Shown here in pieces: positions 16,980-25,676 of a DNA stretch of 64,000 nt (its first letter is position 1; every line of letters begins with the position of its first letter). Position numbers and translations under genes: made by a program. Origin of the DNA: UBA5336 sp964415675 (GTDB lineage Bacteria; Pseudomonadota; Alphaproteobacteria; Caulobacterales; Hyphomonadaceae); assembly GCA_964415675.1 (NCBI GenBank), contig CAYQBG010000004.1:175563-239562 (forward strand), written 5' to 3'. The notes below the pieces were generated by a model, which did no database searches, was not told the origin of the DNA, and saw nothing but the letters and a program-made list of their open reading frames with translations.

Positions 16980-17810
16980 ATGCCTGAAGAGATGAACGCC
17001 CAGTCGCTCTGGGACACTTATGGCCCCTGGGTGGTCAGCGGCGCGCTTAAGGTTCTTGGCGCGCTCCTGGTCATCATCATCGGTCTGCGCATTGCCGGCT
17101 GGCTCGGCGGCCTTGTCCGCAGGATCGCGATGAAACGCGAGGATATCGACGACACGCTCGGAAACTTCTTCGGTTCGCTGGTGCGCTGGGCGATCACGGC
17201 AGCGGTATTCATCACCGCGCTCAGCGTATTCGGCGTAGAGGCCACAAGTTTCGTGGCGATTCTCGGCGCGCTGACCCTCGCCATCGGCCTGTCCATGCAG
17301 GGCGCCCTTGGCAATATTGCCTCTGGCGTCATGATCATGATGTTCCGCCCATACAGGCTTGGCGACTGGGTGGAAGTGGCCGGCGTTGCTGGTTCGGTGA
17401 AGGATATCAATCTGTTCCAGACGGTCCTGACGACTGTCGACAATGTGAAGATCATGGTGCCCAATGGCCAGGCTATCGACGGCGTGATCTCGAACTATTC
17501 AGCTTATGATACCCGGCGCGTCGATATCACTTTCGGCATCGACTATGATGACAATATCGATGCCGCCATCGCCGCAATCCGCCAGGTCGTGGAGGCTGAC
17601 AATCGCGTTTTCACCGACCCGGAACCCTTTGTGAAAGTCACCAATCTCGGCGACAGTTCGGTGGATATCTCGACGCGCAGCTGGGTGTCTGCCGCAGATT
17701 ACTGGGACGTCAAGTTCGACCTTACCAAGAAAGTGAAGGAAGCGCTGGACACGGCGGGGATTTCCATCCCGTATCCGCACACGACAATGGTTCAGAAACA
17801 GCCGCACTGA
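16980..17810 (+). CDS. mscS: Small-conductance mechanosensitive channel MscS
   Basis: At 276 residues this is the length of E. coli MscS. The pore helix GALTLAIGLSMQGALGNIASGVMIM is followed by RPYRLGDWVEVAG, and the C-terminal domain ends with GISIPYPHTTMV, as in the family. AGGAG lies nine bases before the ATG at 16980; the frame is open further upstream only as overlap with the preceding gene. It is the second of two adjacent but clearly different MscS-type channels. A strong hairpin follows. Confidence 0.95.
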   Translation: MPEEMNAQSLWDTYGPWVVSGALKVLGALLVIIIGLRIAGWLGGLVRRIAMKREDIDDTLGNFFGSLVRWAITAAVFITALSVFGVEATSFVAILGALTLAIGLSMQGALGNIASGVMIMMFRPYRLGDWVEVAGVAGSVKDINLFQTVLTTVDNVKIMVPNGQAIDGVISNYSAYDTRRVDITFGIDYDDNIDAAIAAIRQVVEADNRVFTDPEPFVKVTNLGDSSVDISTRSWVSAADYWDVKFDLTKKVKEALDTAGISIPYPHTTMVQKQPH

Positions 17811-17839
17811 CTGGCTTGCAGTCAGGCGCACAAGCCTTG

Positions 17840-17869
17840 CGGCCCGGACCTTTCGGCGTCCGGGCCGTT
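17840..17869 (+). terminator. Rho-independent-type hairpin after mscS
   Basis: A perfect 10-bp stem CGGCCCGGAC/GTCCGGGCCG with an 8-base loop lies 30 bases after the mscS stop. Only two T follow it, so termination may be partial. Confidence 0.65.
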
Positions 17870-17949
17870 ATGGCGCGAGATTGGCGCTTTTTCATCAGGC
17901 CGCCCCCCGCTAAGCTTGTCAGGGAAAGCCGTCCGGGGAAGGAACCGTC

Positions 17950-18336
17950 ATGCGCAATGCGCTTCAGATTACACTCGCCATTTTTTCCGTTATCCCGCTC
18001 GCCTTTGGCCTGAGCGGGGTGTTTTTCGGGGCCGGACGCTGGCTGCCAGGCGAAGCGATCCCGCCCGAACTCGACAATCAGTACCGGTATCTTTCGGCCT
18101 ATTATCTCTCGCTGAGCTTCCTTCTCTGGTGGGCAATCCCACATATCGAGCGTCACACAACGCTGATCCGCATCATCACATTCGTGATGTTCCTTGGCGG
18201 GCTGTCGCGTCTTTGGTCTTTCGTCGATGTCGGCTCGGCAAGCCAGACGCAGATTATCGCCATGGGTATTGAACTGGCCGCGCCACTGATCGCAGTCTGG
18301 CAGGGCTTCCTCGCGAGGCGCCATGGCGGATCCTGA
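17950..18336 (+). CDS. DUF4345 family membrane protein
   Basis: This 128-residue protein has four hydrophobic helices and the DUF4345 pattern: FGLSGVFFGAGRWL near the start, LDNQYRYLSAYYLSLSFLLWW in the middle and GGLSRLWSF near 80. It is an inner-membrane protein of unknown function. The ATG at 17950 follows GGGGAAGGAACC. It overlaps the next gene by 14 bases, so the two are probably one transcript. Confidence 0.82.
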   Translation: MRNALQITLAIFSVIPLAFGLSGVFFGAGRWLPGEAIPPELDNQYRYLSAYYLSLSFLLWWAIPHIERHTTLIRIITFVMFLGGLSRLWSFVDVGSASQTQIIAMGIELAAPLIAVWQGFLARRHGGS

Positions 18337-18721
18337 GACTGCCGCGCAGGAACCCGGGCAGGCGCCAGCGCCGGCGCAACCGCCCCCCCCTGTCCCGTCT
18401 GGCCACAAGCCCGCGCGGCGCAAGCGTGAACCGGTCGAGAAACGTCCGCTGCTGGTGCGCCTTTTCGCGATCAGCCCCTGGGGCGTTTTCAAGCTCATCC
18501 TTGTTTGCATCCTTGTCGGCGCGGTTGTCATGGCGGCGAATTTCGATCCGCGCTCACCCGATGTCGATATGGGCAATATGGTCGGCGCACTGGCGCGCGA
18601 TGCCTGGAATGCGACGGTCTGGGCGGTGCGCAATTTCTGGCGCCCGGCTTTGGCTGGCGCGGGGATCGTCTTGCCGGTCTGGGTGCTCTGGCGCCTCATC
18701 AGCCTGCCTTTCAGGAAATAG
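18323..18721 (+). CDS. Proline-rich DUF6460-like membrane protein
   Basis: The 132-residue protein begins with a Pro/Ala/Gln-rich cytoplasmic segment (1-30) and a basic stretch (KPARRKREPVEK). Two membrane helices follow (about 53-71 and 108-126). The first helix is preceded by LVRLFAISPWGVFKLIL and followed by NFDPRSPDVD, a pattern I associate with DUF6460. The function is unknown. The start overlaps the DUF4345 gene, suggesting coupling. Confidence 0.65.
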   Translation: MADPETAAQEPGQAPAPAQPPPPVPSGHKPARRKREPVEKRPLLVRLFAISPWGVFKLILVCILVGAVVMAANFDPRSPDVDMGNMVGALARDAWNATVWAVRNFWRPALAGAGIVLPVWVLWRLISLPFRK

Positions 18722-18774
18722 CCGGCCTGAGTGCGCTTCCAAATTTCGCCCCATTCGCAGGCAAGATTAACATC

Positions 18775-19227
18775 ATGGGACTGCGGACACTCCTTCTTGC
18801 TGGGTTTGTGAGCCTCCTGGCGGCGATGCCGGCCGAGGCCTGCTCCTGCCTTCGCCATGACACAGCCCGCGAGCAGGTCGAAAGCGCAGACATTGTCTTT
18901 GTGGGCCGGGTGATCCATTCCGGGCCTGAGGCAGATCCCCGACCACTCTGGCGCCGGATCATAGACTGGCGCGGGCGCGACGCGCCCGATCATCGCCACC
19001 AGATCACGACCTTCCAGGTCGACGCGTCCCTCAAAGGTGCGATCGAAGGCGACATTGCCATTCGTCACCTGCCCGGCGTGCATTCGGCCACTTGCGGGGT
19101 CGATTTCGACGGGCGCCAGCGCCGTGTCGTGCTGGCCTGGCAAAGGCCGGAAGGCGGATATTCGACCTCCGCCTGCCACCTGCCGCAATTTTCTGAAGCC
19201 GAGTTCCGGGCCGGCATTGCGCCCTGA
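18775..19227 (+). CDS. Secreted NTR/TIMP-like cysteine-rich protein
   Basis: I place the start at ATG 18775 because it opens a clear signal peptide (LRTLLLAGFVSLLAAMPAEA). The mature protein would begin C-S-C-L, as in bacterial tissue-inhibitor-of-metalloprotease-like (NTR) domains, followed by the family phrase ADIVFVGRVI. Four Cys remain in the mature part (two at the start, TCGVD and SACHLPQF), compatible with two disulfides. It has 150 residues. The ribosome site is weak. The partner is unknown; in other bacteria such domains occur in periplasmic or surface proteins. Confidence 0.65.
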   Translation: MGLRTLLLAGFVSLLAAMPAEACSCLRHDTAREQVESADIVFVGRVIHSGPEADPRPLWRRIIDWRGRDAPDHRHQITTFQVDASLKGAIEGDIAIRHLPGVHSATCGVDFDGRQRRVVLAWQRPEGGYSTSACHLPQFSEAEFRAGIAP

Positions 19228-19237
19228 ACAGGAGTCG

Positions 19238-19696
19238 TTACTGCGGATCGGGCTCCACACGGTTCCAGACCTGCGTCTGGCAGATAGGGCCGATACAGCC
19301 CTTGACCTGAAGGCGGGTGTCGTCGAGGCGTTTGAGCCGGGCGGCATAATCCTTGCCCGTTTCGGGGTCGTAGATGCGGCCGCCGCGCCAGTCTGACCGC
19401 CGGGCCCTGAAACCTGACAGGATCTGCAGGCCCAGCGCCGGGCGCTCGCGCAGCGTGGGATCGGGATTGTTTTCATCGCGCGCGGTCTCGGGCGTCACGC
19501 CTTCGCGCATCGAGGCCGGATCGAGCCAGACGACGTGTCCGCACGGTGTGCCATCGTTGCAATCACTGATTTCCACCTGGGCGGTTTGCGTTTGTGTCAG
19601 CCACAGGCCCTCGACATCCAGCCCGTCGGCATGAGCCACAAGGCCAGGCGCAAGAATTGTGAGGGCGACAAGTGCAGGGATCTGAATCGATTTCAT
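19238..19696 (-). CDS. DUF2147 domain secreted protein
   Basis: This 152-residue protein has a signal peptide (MKSIQIPALVALTILAPGLVAHA) and a DUF2147 body. The body has GLWLTQTQTAQVEISDC, CGHVVWLDP, a middle G-x-x-I-L-S-G-F and the closing GGRIYDPETGKDY...LQVKGCIGPIC. DUF2147 proteins are periplasmic, lipocalin-like and of unknown function. The stop is 10 bases from the convergent TIMP-like gene. Confidence 0.9.
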   Translation of the reverse strand: MKSIQIPALVALTILAPGLVAHADGLDVEGLWLTQTQTAQVEISDCNDGTPCGHVVWLDPASMREGVTPETARDENNPDPTLRERPALGLQILSGFRARRSDWRGGRIYDPETGKDYAARLKRLDDTRLQVKGCIGPICQTQVWNRVEPDPQ

Positions 19697-19755
19697 GCTG
19701 GGTCTCCGTTACCGTATGACCTAATTCATCCGTAAACATGAGGAGGAAAGCCGAT

Positions 19756-20667
19756 ATGGACACGACAAAGCTGATGTATCGTGAAGGGTTGATGAATGGC
19801 GAGCGCATCCTGGTCACGGGGGGCGGCACGGGGCTCGGCAGGGAAATGGCCGAAGGCTTTCTCAAGCTCGGCGCGGAAGTGCATATTTGCGGGCGCCGGG
19901 GCGGGGTCTGCGAGGAGACCGCGAAAGAGCTGATGGACGCCCATGGCGGCAAGGTCGTGCCGCATGGCTGTGATATCCGCGTGCCCGATGCGATCACCGA
20001 GATGAATGACACGATCTGGTCGACCCACGGTCCGCTGACCGGCCTGGTCAACAATGCGGCGGGCAATTTCATTTCGCGCACGGAAGACCTGTCGGTGCGC
20101 GGTTTCGATGCGATTGCCAATATCGTCTTTCGCGGCTCCTTCTACATGACGCATGATATCGGCAAGCGCTGGATCGAGGAGAAGCGCAAGGGCAGCGTCA
20201 TTTCCATCCTGACCACCTGGGTCTGGAATGGCGGGCCTTTCGTGGTGCCATCTGCCATGTCGAAGGCGGGACTGAATGTCATGACGCAGTCGCTCGCGGT
20301 GGAATGGGGCCGTTATGGGCTGCGTTTCAATGCGATCGCGCCGGGCCCGTTCCCGACCGAAGGCGCCTGGGCGCGGCTGTCGCCGCAATCCTCCGAAGGC
20401 GGCTCCAATCTTGAGGAGACTGACCGCGCCGGTAATCCGATGGGCCGGGTCGGAGAGATGCACGAACTGGTCAATCTCGCCGTTTTCCTGATGGCGCCGG
20501 GCGCGGAATATGTGAATGGCCAGACCATCGCGATTGACGGGGCCATGTATAATGCCGGCGGCGGCAATTTCTCCATGCTCGCAAACTGGGGCGATGAAGA
20601 ATGGCAGGCCGCGCGCGATGCGATTCAGGGCACCAATGAGAAGGACAAGGCCAAGCGCACGGTTTGA
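19756..20667 (+). CDS. SDR family oxidoreductase (2,4-dienoyl-CoA reductase-like)
   Basis: The ATG at 19756 is nine bases after AGGAGG; an earlier ATG at 19738 overlaps that site. The 303-residue enzyme has TGGGTGLGREMAEGF at the nucleotide-binding turn, LVNNAAGNFI and a long insert. It lacks the standard YxxxK at the expected place (SAMSKAGLNVMTQSLAVEWG), as in 2,4-dienoyl-CoA reductases, where the Tyr is moved. The longer C-terminus and GGGNFSML tail fit this subgroup. It may act in unsaturated fatty acid degradation, in line with the CoA genes downstream. Confidence 0.82.
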   Translation: MDTTKLMYREGLMNGERILVTGGGTGLGREMAEGFLKLGAEVHICGRRGGVCEETAKELMDAHGGKVVPHGCDIRVPDAITEMNDTIWSTHGPLTGLVNNAAGNFISRTEDLSVRGFDAIANIVFRGSFYMTHDIGKRWIEEKRKGSVISILTTWVWNGGPFVVPSAMSKAGLNVMTQSLAVEWGRYGLRFNAIAPGPFPTEGAWARLSPQSSEGGSNLEETDRAGNPMGRVGEMHELVNLAVFLMAPGAEYVNGQTIAIDGAMYNAGGGNFSMLANWGDEEWQAARDAIQGTNEKDKAKRTV

Positions 20668-20674
20668 GGTAGGC

Positions 20675-21502
20675 TCAGACGCTGATCCCCTTCAGGCCGA
20701 GCATGTCTTCCATATCATAGAGCCCTGGCGGCTGGGTGCAGGCCCAGAGTGCAGCCGCCACGGCACCCTCTGCGAAAACCCGCCGGTCGAGCGCGCTATG
20801 GCCAAGCCGGAGAAGCTCTGTTTCGGACGCGAACACGACCTCATGCTCGCCGACAACACCGCCCGCGCGACGCACTGCAAAGCCGATCTCGCCCTCATCC
20901 CGGCGCGCATCGGGGCCGTCATAGGGCGCGCGCCGCAGGGAGGCGAGCGTCTCCCCGCGCCCCTCGGCGGCCGCCTCGCCGAGCATCAGGGCGGTGCCCG
21001 AAGGTGCATCCAGTTTGCGCCGGTGATGGGTCTCCAGCACCTCAATGTCCCAGTCGTTTCCCAGCCGGGCGGCCACGATCCGCGTCATAGCGGTGAGCAG
21101 ATTGACGCCGAGCGAAAAATTCCCGGCTTTCACAATCGCGAAATGCTCAGCTGCGGCAGCGATCTGCGTGTCTTCCTGAAGGTTGAACCCGGTGGTGCCG
21201 ATGACAACCGCACGGACGCTTGTATGCATGAGACCATCCAGCGCAGCGAGCGTCGCAGCGGGCGCAGTGAAATCCAGCCAGACATGAGCCTCCGTGGCCG
21301 CCTGGACCGGATCGGTGACCGGTCGCTCGCCGATCGAATGCGCAAAGCCGGCCAGCCGCGCAATATCACTGTCGCGATGGGGCGACTCGGGTATCTCCGT
21401 GCCCCCGGCAATCTCTTGACCGGCATCCAGTACGGCCCGCGCCAGCTGGCGCCCCATCCGTCCGGCCACACCGGCCACGGCAAATCTCTTCGTCTCGCTC
21501 AT
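20675..21502 (-). CDS. dapB: 4-hydroxy-tetrahydrodipicolinate reductase
   Basis: This 275-residue enzyme catalyses the NAD(P)H reduction in lysine and meso-diaminopimelate synthesis. The N-terminal AGVAGRMGRQLA is the GxxGRMG dinucleotide motif. The catalytic signature ETHHRRKLDAPSGTA (about 153-167) holds the two His and the Lys of the DapB active site. KAGNFSLGVNLL (about 124-135) is also diagnostic. AAGGAG precedes the ATG at 21502. The DNA strand is convergent with the SDR gene (7-base gap). Confidence 0.96.
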   Translation of the reverse strand: MSETKRFAVAGVAGRMGRQLARAVLDAGQEIAGGTEIPESPHRDSDIARLAGFAHSIGERPVTDPVQAATEAHVWLDFTAPAATLAALDGLMHTSVRAVVIGTTGFNLQEDTQIAAAAEHFAIVKAGNFSLGVNLLTAMTRIVAARLGNDWDIEVLETHHRRKLDAPSGTALMLGEAAAEGRGETLASLRRAPYDGPDARRDEGEIGFAVRRAGGVVGEHEVVFASETELLRLGHSALDRRVFAEGAVAAALWACTQPPGLYDMEDMLGLKGISV

Positions 21503-21547
21503 GGCTCCTTATACGCGCGCAAGCATGAATGACGAGGGGGTGAAATC

Positions 21548-22351
21548 TCAGCCGTCGCGATAATCCGGCTGTCGCTTTTCCAGAAAGGCGCGGACCGCCT
21601 CGCCCGCATCGTCGGTCTGGGCGAGCAGCGCCTGATGGCGGTCTTCCATGGCCAGCGCGCTTTCAAGGCTGGGCGCATCGATGGCCAGGTTCAGCGCCTG
21701 TTTCGACAGTCGCAGGCCCATGGGCGCAGTGTTCAGCATGTCCTCGACAAGCGGGGCGGCGGCTGCGCGCAGGTTATCGTCCGCCACGGTCTTCGAGACA
21801 AGGTTCATCGCCAGCGCCTCCTCGGCGGAAATGAACCGGCCGGTCATGATGATCTCTGCCGCCATGGACGCTCCGACCAGCCGCGGCAGGAAATAGGAAC
21901 TGCCCATATCGCAGCCGGTCAGGCCAATCCTGATATAGGCGGCATTCATGCGCGCGCTCTTCGCCGCAATTCGGATATCGCTGGCCAGCGCGAGCGAGAA
22001 ACCGCCCCCGCAGGCCGCCCCCTGGACCAGCGCGACAATCGGCTGGGGGCATTTGCGCATGGCCCGGTAGATATCGGAGATGCGCAGCTGCGTTTCCCAG
22101 GCGCGTCGCGCCGGCGTTGCCTCCATCCCGCTGCCGGGACCTTCGCCCGGCTGCATGTCGAGCCCGGCGCAGAAGGCCCGGCCATTGGCCTGCAAGACGA
22201 CGATGCGGCAATCGCGGTCGCGATAGAGCCGCTCGAAATAGGTCACCAGCGCATCGACAAGCTCGCCATTCAGGGCGTTGAGACGCTCGGGACGATTGAG
22301 GGTCACCCGGTCGACAGGCCCCTCGCGCTCGACCAGCAAGACATCCCTCAT
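21548..22351 (-). CDS. Enoyl-CoA hydratase/isomerase family protein
   Basis: The 267-residue crotonase-fold protein has NRPERLNALNGELV, the oxyanion region FCAGLDMQPGEG and ALVQGAACGGGFSLALASDIRIA. The second catalytic Glu region is replaced by GLTGCDMGSSYFLPRLVG, which lacks a clear Glu pair, so hydratase activity is uncertain and isomerase or other crotonase chemistry is possible. The start overlaps the CoA transferase stop by ATGA, giving a coupled pair. Confidence 0.88.
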   Translation of the reverse strand: MRDVLLVEREGPVDRVTLNRPERLNALNGELVDALVTYFERLYRDRDCRIVVLQANGRAFCAGLDMQPGEGPGSGMEATPARRAWETQLRISDIYRAMRKCPQPIVALVQGAACGGGFSLALASDIRIAAKSARMNAAYIRIGLTGCDMGSSYFLPRLVGASMAAEIIMTGRFISAEEALAMNLVSKTVADDNLRAAAAPLVEDMLNTAPMGLRLSKQALNLAIDAPSLESALAMEDRHQALLAQTDDAGEAVRAFLEKRQPDYRDG

Positions 22352-23544
22352 GTCTCCTCTCCCAATCCGAGACTGGCCAGCACGGTTTCGGTATCTGCCC
22401 CGTGCCGGGGCGGGTGCATGCGGATATCAGCCGGCGTTTCAGAGAAAGCGACCGGGTGTTTCATGGCCCGGTAGGGCCCGGCTTGCGGATGCTCGGCCTC
22501 GCGAAAGAAGTCGACCGCGCCCAGATGCGGGTCTGTGATGACCTCGCCCATGGAATTGTATTTCATCGCCGGGATATTGGCTGCATCGAGCAATTCGAGC
22601 CATTCATCGCTGGTCTTGAGCAGGGCGACCTCGCCGATAATGGCATAAAGCTCGGTGATGTGTTCGGTGCGCGCCTCATAGGTGGAAAAGCGCGGATCGT
22701 CGAACACGCCGCTGCGCCCGCCCATTTCGAAGAACTGTTCCCACTGGGTGTCTGAATAAGGCACCAGCCCGATATAGCCGTCCCGCGTCTTGTAAGGCTT
22801 GCGATTGGCATTGATCGAGCGGCTATAGGCGAGCTTGCCATTGCCCGGCAGGAAGGTCTCACCATAGAGATTCTCGACCATGTTGAAGAAGGTGAAGCTC
22901 TCCAGCATCGGCACCTGCACGAACTGGCCCTCGCCGGTGCGCTCGCGATGATAGAGCGCGGCGAGCGTGGCATAGGTGGCAAACAGGCCCACCGTCTTGT
23001 CGGCCACAAGGGAGGGGGCGTATTCTGGATCACCGCCCGAGCGCATGGCATTGAGCGCGGCAAAGCCCGATGCGCCCTGAATCAGGTCATCATAGGCCTG
23101 GCGATGCTCATAAGGCCCGCCCTGCCCGAAACCGGCGCAATGGACATAGACGATATCGGGACGGATCGCCCTGACCGCCTCATAGTCAAAGCCCATCCGC
23201 GCCATGCCCGCCAGGCGCACATTATGGAAGAAGACATCAGCGTCCTTCAGCAGCGCGGTGAGCGCGGCCCTGCCCTCTTCGGTCTTGCCGTCCAGCGTGA
23301 TGGCCTGCTTGTTACGGTTGAGCGCCATATAGATCGGCCCGAGGTCGCCGGTCGGCGACTTGCCGGCATAGCGCATCGTGTCGCCCCGGCCGGGCGGTTC
23401 GACCTTGATCACCTGTGCGCCGAGATCGGCCATGATCAGCGTCGCAAACGGACCGAGCACCACGCTCGACATATCAACGATCTTCACGCCTGCGAGCGGG
23501 CCTGTGGCTGGCTGTTCCGGCAAACCGGTCTCCTCCCTTGTCAT
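22348..23544 (-). CDS. CaiB/BaiF family CoA transferase
   Basis: This 398-residue class III CoA transferase has the family start GPLAGVKIVDMSSVVLGPFA, the nucleotide-binding DLGAQVIKVEPPGRGD, LNRNKQAITLD and the catalytic Asp region HCAGFGQGGPYEHRQAYDDLIQGASG. It moves CoA between carboxylic acids; the substrate is unknown. Its gene overlaps the enoyl-CoA hydratase gene by four bases. A divergent SDR gene lies 122 bases upstream, so the gap holds both promoters. Confidence 0.93.
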   Translation of the reverse strand: MTREETGLPEQPATGPLAGVKIVDMSSVVLGPFATLIMADLGAQVIKVEPPGRGDTMRYAGKSPTGDLGPIYMALNRNKQAITLDGKTEEGRAALTALLKDADVFFHNVRLAGMARMGFDYEAVRAIRPDIVYVHCAGFGQGGPYEHRQAYDDLIQGASGFAALNAMRSGGDPEYAPSLVADKTVGLFATYATLAALYHRERTGEGQFVQVPMLESFTFFNMVENLYGETFLPGNGKLAYSRSINANRKPYKTRDGYIGLVPYSDTQWEQFFEMGGRSGVFDDPRFSTYEARTEHITELYAIIGEVALLKTSDEWLELLDAANIPAMKYNSMGEVITDPHLGAVDFFREAEHPQAGPYRAMKHPVAFSETPADIRMHPPRHGADTETVLASLGLGEET

Positions 23545-23666
23545 ATTTGTCCTTGTCAGAGATTGGGCCCTGCCCCAGCGAGAGCTTCAAGAGGAAACTT
23601 CAAGGGTGCTTGCCGACTGGCGCGCAGCGGGCAAGACTTGGCGGCACAGTTCAGGAGGATATGACA

Positions 23667-24419
23667 ATGATAAAAGCCGATCTCAGCGGCAAGACCGCGC
23701 TGGTCACCGGGGCCTCTTCGGGTTTCGGGGCGCATTTCTCCAAAGTGCTCGCCTCGGCAGGCGCGAAAGTGATTGCCGCAGCGCGGCGTGAGGACCGGTT
23801 GGCCTCGCTGGTCAGGGATATTGAGGCGGGAGGCGGGCGCGCCTCCGCCATGCGGCTGGATGTGGGCGATGAGCACGCCGTTCACGCCACTTTCGAAGAT
23901 CTCGGCGCGGTTGATATCGTCGTCAACAATGCCGGTGTGTCAGGGGCGACGCGCGCGCTGGACACGCCGGCAGAGGAATGGCGCTGGACTTATGACGTGA
24001 ATGTTCATGGGGTCTTTTTCGTCGCGCAGGCCGCTGCACAGCGCATGGTGGCGGCCGGGCGCGGCGGTTCGATCATCAATATTGCCTCGATCACCGCCGA
24101 TCGACCGCCGGCCAGCAATGTCGCCTATGCCTCGTCCAAAGCGGCTGTGGCGCACATGACGCGGTGCCTGGCACTGGACTGGGCACGCCATGATATCCGC
24201 GTAAACGCGCTGGCGCCCGGCTATTTCGAGACCGATATCAACCGGGACTTTCTCGCCTCGGACTATGGACAGAAAATGATCCGCCGCATTCCGCAGAGAC
24301 GCACCGGAGAGATGCACGAGCTTGACGGACCGCTCCTCCTGCTCGCCTCGGATGCCTCGGCCTATATGACCGGGGCCTGCCTCGCGGTGGATGGCGGGCA
24401 TCTGTGTAGTGGGCTCTGA
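23667..24419 (+). CDS. SDR family oxidoreductase
   Basis: The start ATG 23667 is eight bases after AGGAGG; ATG 23661 is too close to it. The 250-residue classical SDR shows TGASSGFGAHF, NNAGVSGA, Ser in NIASITADR, YASSKAAVAHM with the catalytic Tyr/Lys and a late TGACLAVDGGHLC. It is divergent from the CaiB-type gene and probably part of the same CoA/lipid function. Confidence 0.9.
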   Translation: MIKADLSGKTALVTGASSGFGAHFSKVLASAGAKVIAAARREDRLASLVRDIEAGGGRASAMRLDVGDEHAVHATFEDLGAVDIVVNNAGVSGATRALDTPAEEWRWTYDVNVHGVFFVAQAAAQRMVAAGRGGSIINIASITADRPPASNVAYASSKAAVAHMTRCLALDWARHDIRVNALAPGYFETDINRDFLASDYGQKMIRRIPQRRTGEMHELDGPLLLLASDASAYMTGACLAVDGGHLCSGL

Positions 24420-24470
24420 TATCGACTTCTGGAGTTCTGATGACCTTTGCGGTAACATGTGTGGATGTAG

Positions 24471-24902
24471 ATGAGAGAAACCGAGATAGACAGAGCTGAC
24501 GTCCGCGACTTGCTCAGGGTCGTCGCAGACACGGTCGAGTCCGAGCGGTCGCAATTTGCTGCGCCTGAGGTGATCCTTCCCGTTGCCGGGGCCGTAGCAG
24601 TCGTTTCGGCTTTTGCGACCCGCTTGATTGCAGGGCCGGTTTTCGGTCTCGATGACATCGCGGGTGTTATTCTTCCCTTGGCGGCGGTCCTTGCCGGCGC
24701 ATTCTGGCTTCGCGCGATAGAAGCGATCAAGCTTCGTGGTCGCGTTGCGCGGCGTTGCGAGCCTATTTCTGCCGGGCTCGCGGCACTCAGGGCGCGGATC
24801 GACGCCAACGGCCCTGCGGAGGCCTACGACAAAAGCGTGCTTTCACCGGGTGACTGGCTTCATCGCGCTGCGGACAAGCGATCTCGCCGAATCGAAGACT
24901 GA
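24471..24902 (+). CDS. Hypothetical two-helix membrane protein
   Basis: I do not recognise this 143-residue protein. It has an acidic N-terminal helix (TEIDRADVRDLLRVVADTVE), two membrane segments (about 33-53 and 62-84) and a cytoplasmic basic helix with a conserved-looking GDWLHRAADKRSRRIED end. The ribosome site is weak (TGGATG). It lies in a small region whose base and codon use are less GC-biased than the flanks. Confidence 0.5.
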   Translation: MRETEIDRADVRDLLRVVADTVESERSQFAAPEVILPVAGAVAVVSAFATRLIAGPVFGLDDIAGVILPLAAVLAGAFWLRAIEAIKLRGRVARRCEPISAGLAALRARIDANGPAEAYDKSVLSPGDWLHRAADKRSRRIED

Positions 24903-25050
24903 GCCCGGCACATGGGGGGCGGTGTTCTGATCAATGCGAAACACCCGGTCTACGCCCGGTTTGCCGCGCTTTTTCGGCTTCAAATGTCAACACAACGAGC
25001 CTGTCCATATACTGGGCCGCGATTTCCGATTGCTCAGATGGAGGCATTGA

Positions 25051-25563
25051 ATGACCGGCCTGTTTGGAGGCAAGCCCAAGCGCAACAAAAAGCGTCGTCG
25101 CCGGTATGCCGGCCGCCATCTCAGCGGGGAGCAAATCGTCGGGTATTGCGCAAAAATTGAGGCGGACCCCACATACATACTTTCACGTCTCGATGAAGCG
25201 TTCAGGGACCCCGCCATACCAACCTGGGACGAAGCCTTCCGAGTGCTCGAGGACAATCTTGAAGATTGCGAGGCGCACGTCCTGCGGGAAGCGCCTTCCA
25301 ATTTCCGGATGCTGCGCACCGCTTTCGACGTGAGCCTCACCACTGCAGCAACGATACTGGCACTCACGCCCGGGCTGGGTCAGGCCATCGTCCTCGGTTC
25401 AGCTAGTATGGAGAGTTTGGGCGGTGAGGTCGGCCCTGTAGGTGTCATCCAGATGGCACGGAAACTTGCAGATGTCATTCCGGTGGTAAGACAATACGTT
25501 GATACCGGTCGCACCCTGAAAGCCATAAAGACCGCCAGGGACCTTCTGCGGAAGGCTTACTGA
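25051..25563 (+). CDS. Hypothetical basic-N-terminus protein
   Basis: I do not recognise this 170-residue protein. It starts with a strongly basic segment (KPKRNKKRRRRYAGRHL), continues with a helical acidic middle (ADPTYILSRLDEAFRDP and RVLEDNLEDCEAH) and ends with a hydrophobic stretch (TTAATILALTPGLGQAIVLG) and basic helices. The hydrophobic stretch could be a membrane helix or an amphipathic insert. TGGAGG ten bases before the ATG supports translation. The basic, helical form could suggest nucleic-acid or membrane contact, but that is guesswork. Confidence 0.5.
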   Translation: MTGLFGGKPKRNKKRRRRYAGRHLSGEQIVGYCAKIEADPTYILSRLDEAFRDPAIPTWDEAFRVLEDNLEDCEAHVLREAPSNFRMLRTAFDVSLTTAATILALTPGLGQAIVLGSASMESLGGEVGPVGVIQMARKLADVIPVVRQYVDTGRTLKAIKTARDLLRKAY

Positions 25564-25676
25564 AAAGCGCGTTTACTATTCGCCTCCCGGGCGACGCTGT
25601 GTTTCCGTGTTCTTGAAGATATCCATGGTCGGAAACGATTTCGCGCGCTCCGGAGCGAACCCAGCAGTAGGGCGCT

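Noticed and set aside
17722..19476. 584-codon minus-strand open frame
   Set aside because: It is antisense to DUF4345, DUF6460-like and TIMP-like genes and has no recognisable domain; its composition follows the opposite coding strand.
25621..25676. Short frame after the basic hypothetical gene as a gene remnant
   Set aside because: About 20 codons without a recognisable match or ribosome site; it cannot be supported.
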